Below, in pieces: positions 37,407-46,743 of a stretch of 64,000 bases of DNA. Origin of the DNA: Erythrobacter litoralis. Lineage in GTDB: Bacteria > Pseudomonadota > Alphaproteobacteria > Sphingomonadales > Sphingomonadaceae. Position 1 is the stretch's first letter; each line of letters opens with the position of its first letter. The stretch covers positions 620,001 to 684,000 of the forward strand of contig NZ_CP017057.1 in assembly GCF_001719165.1 (NCBI RefSeq), in the 5' to 3' direction. The position numbers and the translations under genes were made by a program. The notes beneath the pieces are model-generated. The model was not told the origin of the DNA and made no database searches. It worked only from the letters and a program-made list of their open reading frames with translations.

Positions 37407-38733
37407 GGAGAGCCCCCTTTGTCCACGCGGTCGCGTTAGAAGGTTCGGAAGCTTCATCGACGTTGAATGGATTGCCGGTCTCCACGTTGATGGGCACCTT
37501 GCCGGTCACTTGCCAGAAGCGTTTCAGGCACACATCGACGTAGATCGGGTCGAGCTCGATCGCCCTGCAGCGCCGGCCAGTTCTTTCTGCAGCGATGATG
37601 GTGCTGCCCGAACCACAGAAGGGATCAAGCACTATGTCCTTCCTTGCGGAACAATCCAGTATTGCGTCAGCTACCATGGCAACCGGTTTGACCGTGGGGT
37701 GCATTGCAAGCTTCTCGTCGCGGCCGCGCTGGAAGCTGTTTACACCTTCATATTCCCACACATTAGTTCTGTAGCGGCCATGCATGCCCAGCTGGACGTT
37801 GTTTCGGTGCCTTGCGTTCCCCGATTTGAACACTGCGACCAGCTCGTGGCGGGATCGGTACAGGCTGCCCATGCCACCATTGGGCTTTACCCAGACACAG
37901 ATATTCTTGAGCTCCAGCCTCGTCGATTTGCCGGCCTCAATCAGGCTTTCGATATGCCGCCAGTCCATGCATACGAATTGGATAGCACCGAGTTCGCTGA
38001 AGCGGCTCATCAATTGACAGGACCTCGAGAGGAATTCGCGAAACTGGGCGTCAGACATTTCCCCCGAGGCCTGCACAAATTCGCGATGCCTGGTCTTGCC
38101 TAGTCCGGAGACATGTCCCTGGACCGGCACATTGTACGGCGGGTCTGTGAACGTGACATTGGCCTTACGATCCTGCAGCAGTCGCCGATATGAAACTTCA
38201 TCGAGTGCATCGCCACAAAGGAGCAGATGATCGCCAAGCTGCCAGAGGTCCCCGAGTTTAGCCTGAGGCATACCAGCGAGCGGCTCGGGGATCTGATCAT
38301 CGATCGCATCATCTTGATCGTCCGGCTCGAGCAACAAATCTATCTCGGCCATCTCGAAACCGATATCTGTGATCTCGAATTCAAGCTCGGTATCAAGCAG
38401 TCCCTGAAGTTCGATCGCGAGGATCTCCCGGTCCCAACCCGCGAGTTCCGCCAGCCGGTTATCTGCGATGGCATAGGCCCTGACTTGGGCAGGGGTGAGA
38501 TGATCAAGCCTGATTGTCGGGACCGAAACCAGACCGAGTATTCGAGCAGCCCTGAGCCTTCCGTGACCGGCTACGACCTTCCTGCTTGAGTCTATGAGAA
38601 TGGGGTTGTTGAAACCGAAGCGCTCAATCGATGTCGCAATCTGTGCGATCTGCTTGTCGCTGTGAGTGCGAGCGTTCGCAGGGTCCAACTTCAGGTCTGA
38701 AGGAGGAAGAGTTTCAATCTGAAGGTCATTCAT
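37399..38733 (-). CDS. ParB-domain fused DNA methyltransferase (beta-class N4/N6)
   Basis: The product is 444 aa. The N-terminal ParB-like domain (about 8-110) carries the VAGHGRLRAA box. The C-terminal methyltransferase has motif IV TDPPYN (DPPY 197-200) before motif I LDPFCGSGST (370-378), the beta-class order, with HPTVKPVAM as motif X. It modifies adenine N6 or cytosine N4 in DNA. Such fusions are common in phages and integrated elements as orphan methylases. The ATG at 38733 is preferred; an upstream start would add 5 residues. It is the first gene of the pair with DUF5681. Confidence 0.88.
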   Translation of the reverse strand: MNDLQIETLPPSDLKLDPANARTHSDKQIAQIATSIERFGFNNPILIDSSRKVVAGHGRLRAARILGLVSVPTIRLDHLTPAQVRAYAIADNRLAELAGWDREILAIELQGLLDTELEFEITDIGFEMAEIDLLLEPDDQDDAIDDQIPEPLAGMPQAKLGDLWQLGDHLLLCGDALDEVSYRRLLQDRKANVTFTDPPYNVPVQGHVSGLGKTRHREFVQASGEMSDAQFREFLSRSCQLMSRFSELGAIQFVCMDWRHIESLIEAGKSTRLELKNICVWVKPNGGMGSLYRSRHELVAVFKSGNARHRNNVQLGMHGRYRTNVWEYEGVNSFQRGRDEKLAMHPTVKPVAMVADAILDCSARKDIVLDPFCGSGSTIIAAERTGRRCRAIELDPIYVDVCLKRFWQVTGKVPINVETGNPFNVDEASEPSNATAWTKGALHG

Positions 38734-39437
38734 CGGTCGCCATCCCAATCGTTGGTGTGCGACTCGATTTTACTGCCAGATTTTTAATCGGCCTAGGTTC
38801 GGATGCCAGAAAGTTCCTGGAATGTTCATTTTCCGTTCATTGCCGACCAAAGGCTCCTGCGAAGCCAATTCCCTGCTTTTCCCATAAATTCCCTGCACGG
38901 GTTCCCAGGGAAATGAGCTTCCAAGTGACTGTTTTCATTTGAGACAATAGCGTGAGAAGTGTCTGGAGCAGCTTGGTTCTTTGCAAATTCCCTGCAAAGC
39001 AGGGAAAAAACGCCAGAGCACAGTCCGCTCAGGACTGCGTCGCGCACCACGCATCTGTTTCCAGACATTCCCGGAAGCCCTGAAATTCGGCCGTTTTTGC
39101 GGGATACATCGGTTCCCGGCGGCACTCTTTGGTCCTGCTGGTGCCCCCAGAAATCATAACGGCAACCGCGTGCGCGTCCGCGACCTCGCGCGGCGGACGG
39201 GAGCCCAGGCGCGGCGCGGGTGAGCGAAGCGCAGCGGGAGGCCAATCGCGCACGGCGCCAGCGCCGCGGGGCGAGCCCGGTGCTTGCGCGGCTGCAGCCG
39301 GTCGATGCGCAGCGGGCGGCTGCGAGCAGGGCCGACGCGCTCGTCCGTTCTCGCACGGCATCGCGGACGCAGGGTACGAAGAACCCGCCCCCGGTGCCTC
39401 GCGCGTGGGCCGTCAGAAGCGTCTCGCACGCATCCTG
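38734..39437. other. Right border region of the island, no confident gene
   Basis: The left part is AT-rich and carries three copies of AATTCCCTGC (38867-38876, 38887-38896, 38986-38995); the third is an arm of the inverted repeat TTCCCTGC-AAA-GCAGGGAA (38988-39006). From about 39010 composition becomes GC-rich and chromosomal. A GTG-initiated frame at 39220-39438 encodes an Arg/Ala-rich 72-residue sequence without recognisable homology and may be a gene remnant. The stretch probably includes the island junction. Confidence 0.4.
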
Positions 39438-39848
39438 ATGCGCCTGTCGTCCCTGATCGCCGCCTGCGTCGCGTCACCTGCCCCTGCATCGCTCGATGAC
39501 CAGTATCAATGTCGCCGGCACGCAGAGGTCGAAGCGATCGTGATCCCGTCCTCGATGGACCGATCCCGCGCGACCATTCAGTTCGCAGGCCCGCTGGCGA
39601 CGATTCCCGGCATCCCCCTGCAAGCGCAGCCCTTCGCAGACCGCGCCGTCACAACCTTTAAATCGCCTTCGGCGCAAGGGCGGCGCAGTGCGACCCGCTT
39701 CGTCATGGGAACGGATAGGGGCGAGCTCTACTTCGGCGATTTCTTCGCCAATTGCGACCGTATCCCGCAAGACGAGGAAGATCTCCTTCGCTGCAAAAGC
39801 TGCCGGCCCCCACGCCGACCATCAGTATCGGAACCGCGGAAGGAATGA
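39438..39848 (+). CDS. Hypothetical protein with possible secretion signal
   Basis: The product would be 136 aa. A short hydrophobic N-terminus ending ASPAPA could be a weak signal peptide. The rest contains SMDRSRATIQFAGPLATIPG and VMGTDRGELYFGDFFANC, and is Cys-poor except near the end. No family is recognised. The codon pattern fits the high-GC chromosome, and the frame is open far upstream without a better start. It could be a non-coding open frame; support is modest. Confidence 0.35.
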   Translation: MRLSSLIAACVASPAPASLDDQYQCRRHAEVEAIVIPSSMDRSRATIQFAGPLATIPGIPLQAQPFADRAVTTFKSPSAQGRRSATRFVMGTDRGELYFGDFFANCDRIPQDEEDLLRCKSCRPPRRPSVSEPRKE

Positions 39849-40068
39849 GGCTTCGGCAAGGGGATCTTTCGGCACTCGCACCGTCCGAAAGGGTCGAGGG
39901 CAGCACTCTGGGCACCGAATATCATTCGGAAGGCGTTTCCTATCTTCCGGAAGAAAGGGGGGCGCCGTTCGGGCGGCGCGGGCCGGTGAGGCGTGGGTCT
40001 TTCGTCGATGCGACGGAGACATCGCCTTTTCAACGCTTGCGTGAAGACACGCGAGCGCGGCCGCGAAG

Positions 40069-40896
40069 TCACGCGGTTTGCACTCCGGGCGTGAAGCCGA
40101 GGTCCTCGTTTGGTGCGGGATGGCGCCAGCCGAACGAGCTCGCGGCGCTGCCGAGCGCCAGCCCGGCGACGAAAACGAGCCACGCGGGCACGCTGGCGAG
40201 CGCTTCGGCGGTCGGCTGCCACCAGGCCGTGAAGCCGACAAGCTTGTATGCGAACATGCCAAGAACCGCGATCAGGCCGAGCGTGAAGGGCAGCACCGGC
40301 TTTCCGGCCCGCGCATCGCGCATGACAAGCCACCCGAGGACCAGGACGGTCAGCAGGAAGCTCGCATCGGCAGCATGGCCGAACTTGTATAGCTCCTCTG
40401 CGGCACGGATCCTGAACCCCGGGACGTAACTGGCCAGCAGGCGGGACAGGACCGGCCCGATCAGCGGGAAGATGGTGGCGAGAAGATAGCGCGCATGCAG
40501 GTCGGGCGTCCGGCGATGACGCAGGGCCATGAAGAACGAAAACGGCACGAAGACCGATGCGACAAGATCGGCGAATGCGAGGTTCAATCCGAACATCTCG
40601 CGGAACGGCGTCACCTCTACCACCGTCACCTGCGTGGCAAGCAGCCCGCCAGCGGTGAACAAGGGGATGAGCGGCAGGCTCAGAAGACCGGCCACGCCAT
40701 GCGCACGAAAGTGCCCGTTGTGGATCGTGTAGCTCTGGGTGATGATGAGGACCATCCACAAGGTCGCGGTAATGCCGTGCAGGTGATGCGCGAAAGATGC
40801 ATCGGTAAAGACCATGAAGTAGCTCGGCCAGAACGCTGCGAACGTAGCGATCAGAAGGGTGAGAACCCAATAATGAGCGCGTGGGAAGGGCAGCAT
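40069..40896 (-). CDS. Integral membrane protein, about seven helices
   Basis: The product is 275 aa. Hydrophobic segments lie at about 8-30, 38-60, 68-90, 100-122, 145-165, 178-200 and 240-262. Histidines cluster in HHLHGITATLWM and HNGHFRAHGVAG, which could bind metal or haem. No named family is recognised with confidence. The ATG at 40896 follows GGAGCC; the longer upstream frame has no homology. It is divergent from the HTH-TPR gene at 41047, which may regulate it. Confidence 0.6.
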   Translation of the reverse strand: MLPFPRAHYWVLTLLIATFAAFWPSYFMVFTDASFAHHLHGITATLWMVLIITQSYTIHNGHFRAHGVAGLLSLPLIPLFTAGGLLATQVTVVEVTPFREMFGLNLAFADLVASVFVPFSFFMALRHRRTPDLHARYLLATIFPLIGPVLSRLLASYVPGFRIRAAEELYKFGHAADASFLLTVLVLGWLVMRDARAGKPVLPFTLGLIAVLGMFAYKLVGFTAWWQPTAEALASVPAWLVFVAGLALGSAASSFGWRHPAPNEDLGFTPGVQTA

Positions 40897-41046
40897 GGAT
40901 GGCTCCTTGGCTGGCTGACGGTGCTTGCAGGTCAGCACCTTGCCGTCCGTTCCGCCAGTCGGCATGATCGGCAACGGCCGGATGTCCGCTGATGGCCGCT
41001 GTTGCCGCCGCCCCTTGCAGGCAGCGACCGGGCAATAGGAGGATGA

Positions 41047-42393
41047 GTGACAGACGCCGAGGCAGCAAGGCTGATAGGCTGGAAGCGCATCGCTGCTCAT
41101 CTGGGCGTCAGCGAACGCAGCGCGCGTCGTTGGGAAGCCACCGAGGCATTGCCCGTTCACCGCCAGCAGCACGATGCCCGCAGCACCGTATTCGCCTATG
41201 CCCGTGAGCTCGACCGATGGCTTGAAAGTCGCGCACCCGATGAGGAACGTGGTGGTGCTGCCGGTTCGGTTTTCGGACGCCGAAGTGTCCTGGTCGCTGC
41301 CCTGCTCGTGCTGGCGATCGTCATCGGTCTTGGCACGATCGCGATGGTGCCGCGCGCGCAGGCCGATCTTTCCCCCGACGGCGAGGCTGTGGACCTGTTC
41401 GAGCGCGGTACTGCGCTCTACTCGCAACGTGGCCGCGAACCGGTGGCGCGTTCGATTAAGCTTTTCACTCAGGCGGTCGAACGGGACGAGAACTTCGCGG
41501 AAGCCTGGGCCGGGTTGGCCCGGTCATGGGCCGTCTATCCGACCTACGATCCCGCGATTTCGGAAGAGCGAGCCGCGGCCGAGGCGGTCAGCGCCGCCAA
41601 TCGCGCGCTCACGCTGAAGCCGGACCTCGCCGACATTCGCACCCTGCTGGTTTCGGCGGCCTACCGGAAGCGCGACTGGGCGGAGGCCGAGCGGCTCTAC
41701 CGCGAGGCGCTGCAAGCCGATCCGCGCAATTCCGATCTGCTGATCTGGTTTGTGGGGCATTTCCGCAATGCCGGGATGTTCGAGGAGGTGGACGCGCTGA
41801 CCGAGCGGGCGCTGGAGGTCGCCCCGCAATCGCCGCCGGTGTTGAGCGAGAAAGCGATGAACACGCTGCACCTGGGCGATCTTAAGGGGGCGGAGGCGCA
41901 GCTCGATTATATCTGGTCCGGCCTTGGCCTGCGTGCGCCGATCGTCTGGTTCGGGAAGTTCGCGGCGATGGCCAAGCGGGGTGACGGACCGGCGATGAAG
42001 GTCTTTCTCGACGATCTCCCGTTCGGGAACGAGGAGGTCTTCCGCCGCTTCGCCGCAGCCATAGACGAGGACAGTCCAACCAGCCGGGAGCGTTTCGCCG
42101 CTGCGGTCCGGGCCGACAAAGCCCTGCCGCCGTGGATCGCCTATTACTTTCTTCAGGAACTCGACCTGACGGATCAGGCATTGACGATTGCCGAGGAGGC
42201 GGCTCGCAGCGGTGCATTCGACAATTCGGTCGTCCTGTTTCAGCCCAATGCGAAGGATGCGCGCAGCACCGAACGCTTCGCCGACATTGCGGAGGAACTC
42301 GGTCTCGTCAGTTACTGGCGTGAACGCGGTGTGCCGAGCATCTGCAAGGAAGAGCGCAAGACCCCGGTCTGCCGGCGCATATCCGAAGGCTGA
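41047..42393 (+). CDS. Membrane-anchored HTH regulator with TPR sensor domain
   Basis: The product is 448 aa. An N-terminal excisionase/MerR-like helix-turn-helix (IGWKRIAAHLGVSERSARRW, about 10-29) is followed by one transmembrane helix (about 78-98). A large periplasmic part of TPR-like helical repeats comes next, for example AVERDENFAEAWAGLARSW and YREALQADPRNSDLLIWF. The GTG start follows AGGAGG by 4 nt. The layout resembles ToxR-like one-component regulators with TPR sensors, common in sphingomonads. The divergent membrane-protein gene is the likely target, by position only. Confidence 0.72.
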   Translation: MTDAEAARLIGWKRIAAHLGVSERSARRWEATEALPVHRQQHDARSTVFAYARELDRWLESRAPDEERGGAAGSVFGRRSVLVAALLVLAIVIGLGTIAMVPRAQADLSPDGEAVDLFERGTALYSQRGREPVARSIKLFTQAVERDENFAEAWAGLARSWAVYPTYDPAISEERAAAEAVSAANRALTLKPDLADIRTLLVSAAYRKRDWAEAERLYREALQADPRNSDLLIWFVGHFRNAGMFEEVDALTERALEVAPQSPPVLSEKAMNTLHLGDLKGAEAQLDYIWSGLGLRAPIVWFGKFAAMAKRGDGPAMKVFLDDLPFGNEEVFRRFAAAIDEDSPTSRERFAAAVRADKALPPWIAYYFLQELDLTDQALTIAEEAARSGAFDNSVVLFQPNAKDARSTERFADIAEELGLVSYWRERGVPSICKEERKTPVCRRISEG

Positions 42394-42678
42394 GCCGCGC
42401 GTCGGGAATTGTGGCAGAGAGTGTCCGCGTGCGGTCCGGCATGGCGCTTCTTCGGGCGACGCGAACTGCCGCGTGCCCTCTGCGGTTCGCGAAATCGGCA
42501 TTGGTGGCGCCATTTCAATAAGATAGTCGATCGGCTCCCGGGGCATCAGCTGAAAGGCAGGTCTGGGCGAACATTTCTTGCAGTCCGCCCGTCCGGTGTT
42601 CGGCGCACGCCATGTTGTCGCTTATGAACGAAACTGGCTGGAGCAGGACATTCCGGCGATCCGCCATGTCGCTGGCTG
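42394..42678. other. Convergent intergenic region
   Basis: Lies between the HTH-TPR gene and the end of ktrA. Short open frames exist on both strands but none has homology, a ribosome-binding site or a codon bias that I would trust. No terminator hairpin with a T tract was seen. Confidence 0.4.
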
Positions 42679-43338
42679 TCAGATGGCCGAGAAACGTTCG
42701 ATTTTCTCGATGCGGCCCGACACCACGAGTTCGTCGCCGGGGAAGATGATCGTGTCGGGCACGGCGTGGATGAAGTCCTCGCCAGCACGCTTGACACCGA
42801 CCACAGTCACGTCGTGCTTTTTGCGGCACTGGCTCGTTATCAGCGGCAGGCCCACGATCGGCTCGGGCGCCTTCAATCGCGCGATCGCGAACTCGTCCCC
42901 GAAGCTGATGAAGTCGAGGAGGCGTTCGTTGACGAGATGCGCGACGCGTTCGCCCATCTTCTGTTCGGGAAAGACGACGTGATGCGCCCCGGTGCGCTCG
43001 AGTATGCGGCCATGGCGCTCAGTGTTGGCCTTGGCCCAGATGTTCGGTAGCCCGAGATCAACCAGCGCGAGGACGGTGAGAAGGCTTGCCTCGATCGCGC
43101 TGCCGATGGCGACGACACCGGTCTCGAACTCCGCAGCGCCGAGGCTGCGCAAGGTGTCGGTGTCGGTGCTGTCCGCCTCGACCGCCTGGGTAAGCACGTC
43201 CTTGTGTGCGCGCACGGTATCGGGGTCGGTATCGACACCGAGCACCTCGTGGCCCATGCGTTCCAGCGTGCAGGCGACCGCGCTGCCGAAGCGGCCGAGA
43301 CCGATGACGATGACGGGTTGGCGTCGTTCAGCCGACAA
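42679..43338 (-). CDS. ktrA: KtrA/TrkA-family potassium uptake regulatory subunit
   Basis: The product is 219 aa from a TTG at 43338, chosen because GAGGAG lies 7 nt upstream inside the end of ktrB; a longer in-frame start lies wholly within ktrB. The RCK_N domain begins VIVIGLGRFGSAVA (nucleotide-binding glycines, about 10-23), with GVDTDPDTV and VEADSTD; a C-terminal RCK_C domain spans about 140-215. The cytoplasmic octamer gates KtrB in response to ATP/ADP or NAD(H). It overlaps ktrB by 11 nt, so it is coupled. Confidence 0.9.
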   Translation of the reverse strand: MSAERRQPVIVIGLGRFGSAVACTLERMGHEVLGVDTDPDTVRAHKDVLTQAVEADSTDTDTLRSLGAAEFETGVVAIGSAIEASLLTVLALVDLGLPNIWAKANTERHGRILERTGAHHVVFPEQKMGERVAHLVNERLLDFISFGDEFAIARLKAPEPIVGLPLITSQCRKKHDVTVVGVKRAGEDFIHAVPDTIIFPGDELVVSGRIEKIERFSAI

Positions 43339-44656
43339 TGGGATTCTCCTCGGGGTAACGATAGGGCAGATCGCGCGCATCGAGCGCGAGCGCGGTGGCA
43401 GCAGTGATCGTGCCGACGCGCCCGACAAACATCAGGACCACCAGAACGACCAGGGCCGAGGGCGGCAGATCGGCGGTGATCCCGGTCGACAGGCCGACGG
43501 TGGCGAAGGCCGAGATCGTCTCAAACAGAACGTCCTGCAAAGGCAGACGCGTGACCGAGGTGATGAACATCGTCGCGGCGAGGACCAGCAAGAGCGCGAT
43601 CGAGGCGACGGTAAGCGCCTGGCGTTCGAGCGCATGGCCGAAGCGCCGCCCGAACATCGCGGCATCGCGACGCCGGAGCACTTCGGCCAGCACGATGGCG
43701 ATCAGGACCATGAAGGTCGTGATCTTGATGCCCCCTGCGGTCCCCGCGCTCCCACCGCCGATGAACATGAGGACGTAGTTCACGACGAGGCTTTCCTCGT
43801 GGAAGGAGCCCAGGTCGAGGCTGTTGAATCCGGCCGTGCGCGGCATGACCGAATGGAACGCGGCGTTGACCAGCTTGTCCCACACAGGAAGGCTCCCCAG
43901 CGTTTCCGGGTTGCTCCATTCCATCACCAGCAGCGCGAGAAAGCCAAAGGCGAGCAGGCCGATCGTACCCGTCACCGTCATCTTCGAATGGAGGGTCCAG
44001 CGCCTCCAGCGGAAACCGTGCCCGCGCCAGTCTTCCATGACGGGAAAGCCGAGCGCCGAGATCATCACCGTGATCGCAATCGGCGCAAGGATCAGAGCAT
44101 CGCCGGTGAAGCCCGAAAGGCCTGTGCTGAAGGTCGAGAAGCCAGCATTGTTGAACGCGCTCACTGCGTGGAACAAGCCGTGCCAGGCGGCTTCGAGCGG
44201 TGCCATATCCCAGGCTAGCGCAAAGCGGAGCGCGAGGATGACGGCGACGATTGCCTCGACGGTGACGGTGATGCCGAGGATCAGCTTGAGCACCGACGAC
44301 GTTCCGAGCAGGTTGAGCCGACTGCGTTCGACATGGGTCGCCATCCGGTCGCGCAGACCAAAGCCGCGCCCGGCCATAAGGCCCAGAAGCGTCGCCGCGG
44401 TCATGATGCCGAGTCCGCCGATCTGGAACATGAGGAGGATCGCCCCTTGCCCGAAGGGCGACCAATAGGTCGGCGTATCCTCCACGATCAGCCCCGTCAC
44501 CGCCACCGCCGATGTCGCAGTGAAGAGCGCGGTTGTGAGAGACGCCCCCTTGCCGTCGGCCGTCGCCACCGGCAGGCTGAGAATGACTGTCCCGATCGCG
44601 ATCGCCCCGAGGAAAAGCAGCGGGATCAGCCTGATCGGATCGGACAGCGCCTTCAT
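43328..44656 (-). CDS. ktrB: KtrB/TrkH-family potassium transporter, membrane subunit
   Basis: The product is 442 aa. Four M1-P-M2 repeats carry single-Gly selectivity-filter loops, for example TSAVAVTGLIV, VSAFNNAGFST, PRTAGFNSLDL and ISAFATVGLST. This is the membrane K+ (or Na+-coupled K+) uptake subunit that works with KtrA. The ATG at 44656 is chosen (GGA 6 nt upstream); a TTG at 44695 would add 13 residues. It is the first gene of ktrB-ktrA. Confidence 0.92.
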   Translation of the reverse strand: MKALSDPIRLIPLLFLGAIAIGTVILSLPVATADGKGASLTTALFTATSAVAVTGLIVEDTPTYWSPFGQGAILLMFQIGGLGIMTAATLLGLMAGRGFGLRDRMATHVERSRLNLLGTSSVLKLILGITVTVEAIVAVILALRFALAWDMAPLEAAWHGLFHAVSAFNNAGFSTFSTGLSGFTGDALILAPIAITVMISALGFPVMEDWRGHGFRWRRWTLHSKMTVTGTIGLLAFGFLALLVMEWSNPETLGSLPVWDKLVNAAFHSVMPRTAGFNSLDLGSFHEESLVVNYVLMFIGGGSAGTAGGIKITTFMVLIAIVLAEVLRRRDAAMFGRRFGHALERQALTVASIALLLVLAATMFITSVTRLPLQDVLFETISAFATVGLSTGITADLPPSALVVLVVLMFVGRVGTITAATALALDARDLPYRYPEENPIVG

Positions 44657-44869
44657 CGCCAGTCCATTGGCCTTCCTAGAGAAGGATGGCAACATCTCCG
44701 CTTCGGAGCCGAAACCTGAAGAGCAGATTTCTCGTAATCGCGGCCATGGGTGGTGCCTCGGCGTTCATTACGTCGATCGGGGATTTACGGAGAGACCCCG
44801 CGACTACAAGCGCGGCAAAACCGATCATCCGGCGTTCAGGGGCCGATGCAATCCGTTCGCTCCAGCCGG

Positions 44870-46591
44870 CTACGTGCGCTCGTAGATGGTCTCGCCTTCC
44901 TTGATCGTCTCCTCGATCGTTATGTCGCGGATTGCCATGGGGTCGACCTTGAGCGGATCGGCCGAAAGTATGACCAGATCGGCAAGCTTGCCGGGCGCGA
45001 TGCTGCCCTTGGTGGCTTCCTCACGATACTGGTAGGCGGCGTTGACGGTGATCGCCTGAAGCGCCTCATAGGGCGTGATCCTCTGGTCCGCGCCCAGCGT
45101 CTCGCCCGAGCGCAGCGGACGGTTCACCGCCGTCCAAACCGTCAGCATCTGGTTCAACGGAACCACGAAGGCATCCGTGTGATTGGTGGGCTTGAGACCC
45201 GCCGCCAGCGCCGCCTTCATCGGGCTGATGAAGGCGGCCTGCTCGATGCCGCGATTGGCGACATGGGTGTCGCCGAAGAAGAAGGTGTGATCGGTGAAGA
45301 GCGCCGGGATCAGGTTGAGCTCCCTGAATTCGGCGATCTGGTCGGGCCTGATGAACTGGCAATGGATGCATACCGTCCGGCGATCACCCGCCGGATCGTC
45401 ACCGGCCGCCTCGCGGTGCAGCTTGATCAAGTAATCGATGGCGGCATCGCCATTGGCGTGCAGCAGCACCTGCAGGTTGTTGTCGTAGCAGAACCGCATC
45501 GTCTTCTTCATCAAGTCGGTCGGGATGCCAGGGCCGCCGGTGTAATCGGCTTCACCGGCCGGCCCGCCCTGCAGGTAGGGCGTGGTGAACCAGGCAGTGC
45601 GTCCCTGGGGTGACCCGTCGGCGGTAATCTTGCAGCCGCCGATCTTGAAACGGTTGGTGTAGCTGCCGAACGTGGCGGGCGCATTGTCCTTCAGGATCGC
45701 TTCGAGATCCGTGACGAAGGGATAGGCCACGACGTCGATGAAAAAGCCGCCCTTCTCGGCGATGCGCTTGAGCTGGGCCAGTGGGGCGACATGCGTTGCG
45801 CCTTCTTGGGCGGTGGTGACGCCTGCGGCGGCATAAATCATCTGTCCCTTGCGCGCGGCCTCTACCTCGTCCGCTTCGCTCGGGATCGGCAGCTTGGTGA
45901 TCATCGGAATATAGGCCGCCTCCATCACCAGTCCCTGCAGTGCCTTGCCGTCAGCCTTGCGCAGGATGACCCCTCCCTCGGGCGTCGGCATGCCGTCGGT
46001 GTAGCCGAATTTCTCCATCGCCTTGGAGTTCATCACCGCACCGTGCATCGAGACATGCACGATGCCGACCGGATTGTCGGGGAAGGCAGCGTCGAGAATG
46101 TCGCGGCTCAGCACCTTTCCGTCCGGCATCAGGTTTTCGTCATAGCCATAGCCGAGCAGCAGTTCGCCCGGCTTCAGGCCCTTGGCTGTCGCGCCCTTCT
46201 TCAGCTCGGCGACGATCGCATCGACATCCGCGGCCGGGCCGGCTGGCGGGGCCGAGACATTGATGCGGTCGCCGAGCACGAGCGAGTCGATGAAGTGGCT
46301 GTGGGGATCGATGAAGCCGGGCATCATCACCTTTCCCTCGAGGTCCTTCAGCTCAGTGCCGTCGACCTTCAGCTTCATCGCTTCCGCTTCTTTGCCCACA
46401 AAGACGATCTTGCCCTCGTCGACCACCACTGCTTCGACATAGGTCGGGACTGCGCTTGCCATGGTCAGGATCGGACCGCCGTGAATGATCATGTCGGCCC
46501 CCGCCGGATCGTCGTCTCCACCGGCGCTGAGTCCCGAACAGCCCGACAGAGCGACCGCCAGACCGGCGGAAAGCAGAAAACCCGTGCGCAT
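44870..46591 (-). CDS. Lipoprotein amidohydrolase, YtcJ-like (amidohydrolase family 3)
   Basis: The product is 573 aa. MRTGFLLSAGLAVALSGC is a lipoprotein signal with lipobox LSGC. The metal-dependent hydrolase fold follows: GFIDPHSHFID as first metal motif, LLHANGDAAIDYLI, CIHCQFIRPDQI, and ALQAITVNAAYQYR with the closing GKLADLVIL. Family 3 members hydrolyse amide or ring C-N bonds of diverse substrates. The start at 46591 has AGGAGGGA 9 nt upstream; much longer upstream frame is not coding. It is divergent from the Crp/Fnr gene, its likely regulator. Confidence 0.85.
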   Translation of the reverse strand: MRTGFLLSAGLAVALSGCSGLSAGGDDDPAGADMIIHGGPILTMASAVPTYVEAVVVDEGKIVFVGKEAEAMKLKVDGTELKDLEGKVMMPGFIDPHSHFIDSLVLGDRINVSAPPAGPAADVDAIVAELKKGATAKGLKPGELLLGYGYDENLMPDGKVLSRDILDAAFPDNPVGIVHVSMHGAVMNSKAMEKFGYTDGMPTPEGGVILRKADGKALQGLVMEAAYIPMITKLPIPSEADEVEAARKGQMIYAAAGVTTAQEGATHVAPLAQLKRIAEKGGFFIDVVAYPFVTDLEAILKDNAPATFGSYTNRFKIGGCKITADGSPQGRTAWFTTPYLQGGPAGEADYTGGPGIPTDLMKKTMRFCYDNNLQVLLHANGDAAIDYLIKLHREAAGDDPAGDRRTVCIHCQFIRPDQIAEFRELNLIPALFTDHTFFFGDTHVANRGIEQAAFISPMKAALAAGLKPTNHTDAFVVPLNQMLTVWTAVNRPLRSGETLGADQRITPYEALQAITVNAAYQYREEATKGSIAPGKLADLVILSADPLKVDPMAIRDITIEETIKEGETIYERT

Positions 46592-46697
46592 GATGATGTC
46601 CCTCCTGTTGTCAGGGCGACATATCACGTGCGGATGGCGCAGATTGCCCGATTCTCGACAAACCAGTATACACTTGGGCGGGATGAGGGGGGACATG

Positions 46698-46743
46698 GCG
46701 GGGCACATGGCTGACGGGGAGCGGGGCACATGGCTGACGGGGA
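46698..46743. repeat. Tandem 23-bp duplication spanning the start of the Crp/Fnr gene
   Basis: A 23-nt unit (46698-46720) is repeated exactly at 46721-46743. Each copy contains a G-rich stretch, ATG and the first codons. Since 23 is not a multiple of 3, only the second ATG (46730) leads into the regulator; the first (46707) is out of frame. Confidence 0.85.

Noticed and set aside
39220..39438. GTG-initiated 72-residue frame
   Set aside because: Arg/Ala-rich with no homology and no clear ribosome-binding site; mentioned only as a possible remnant.
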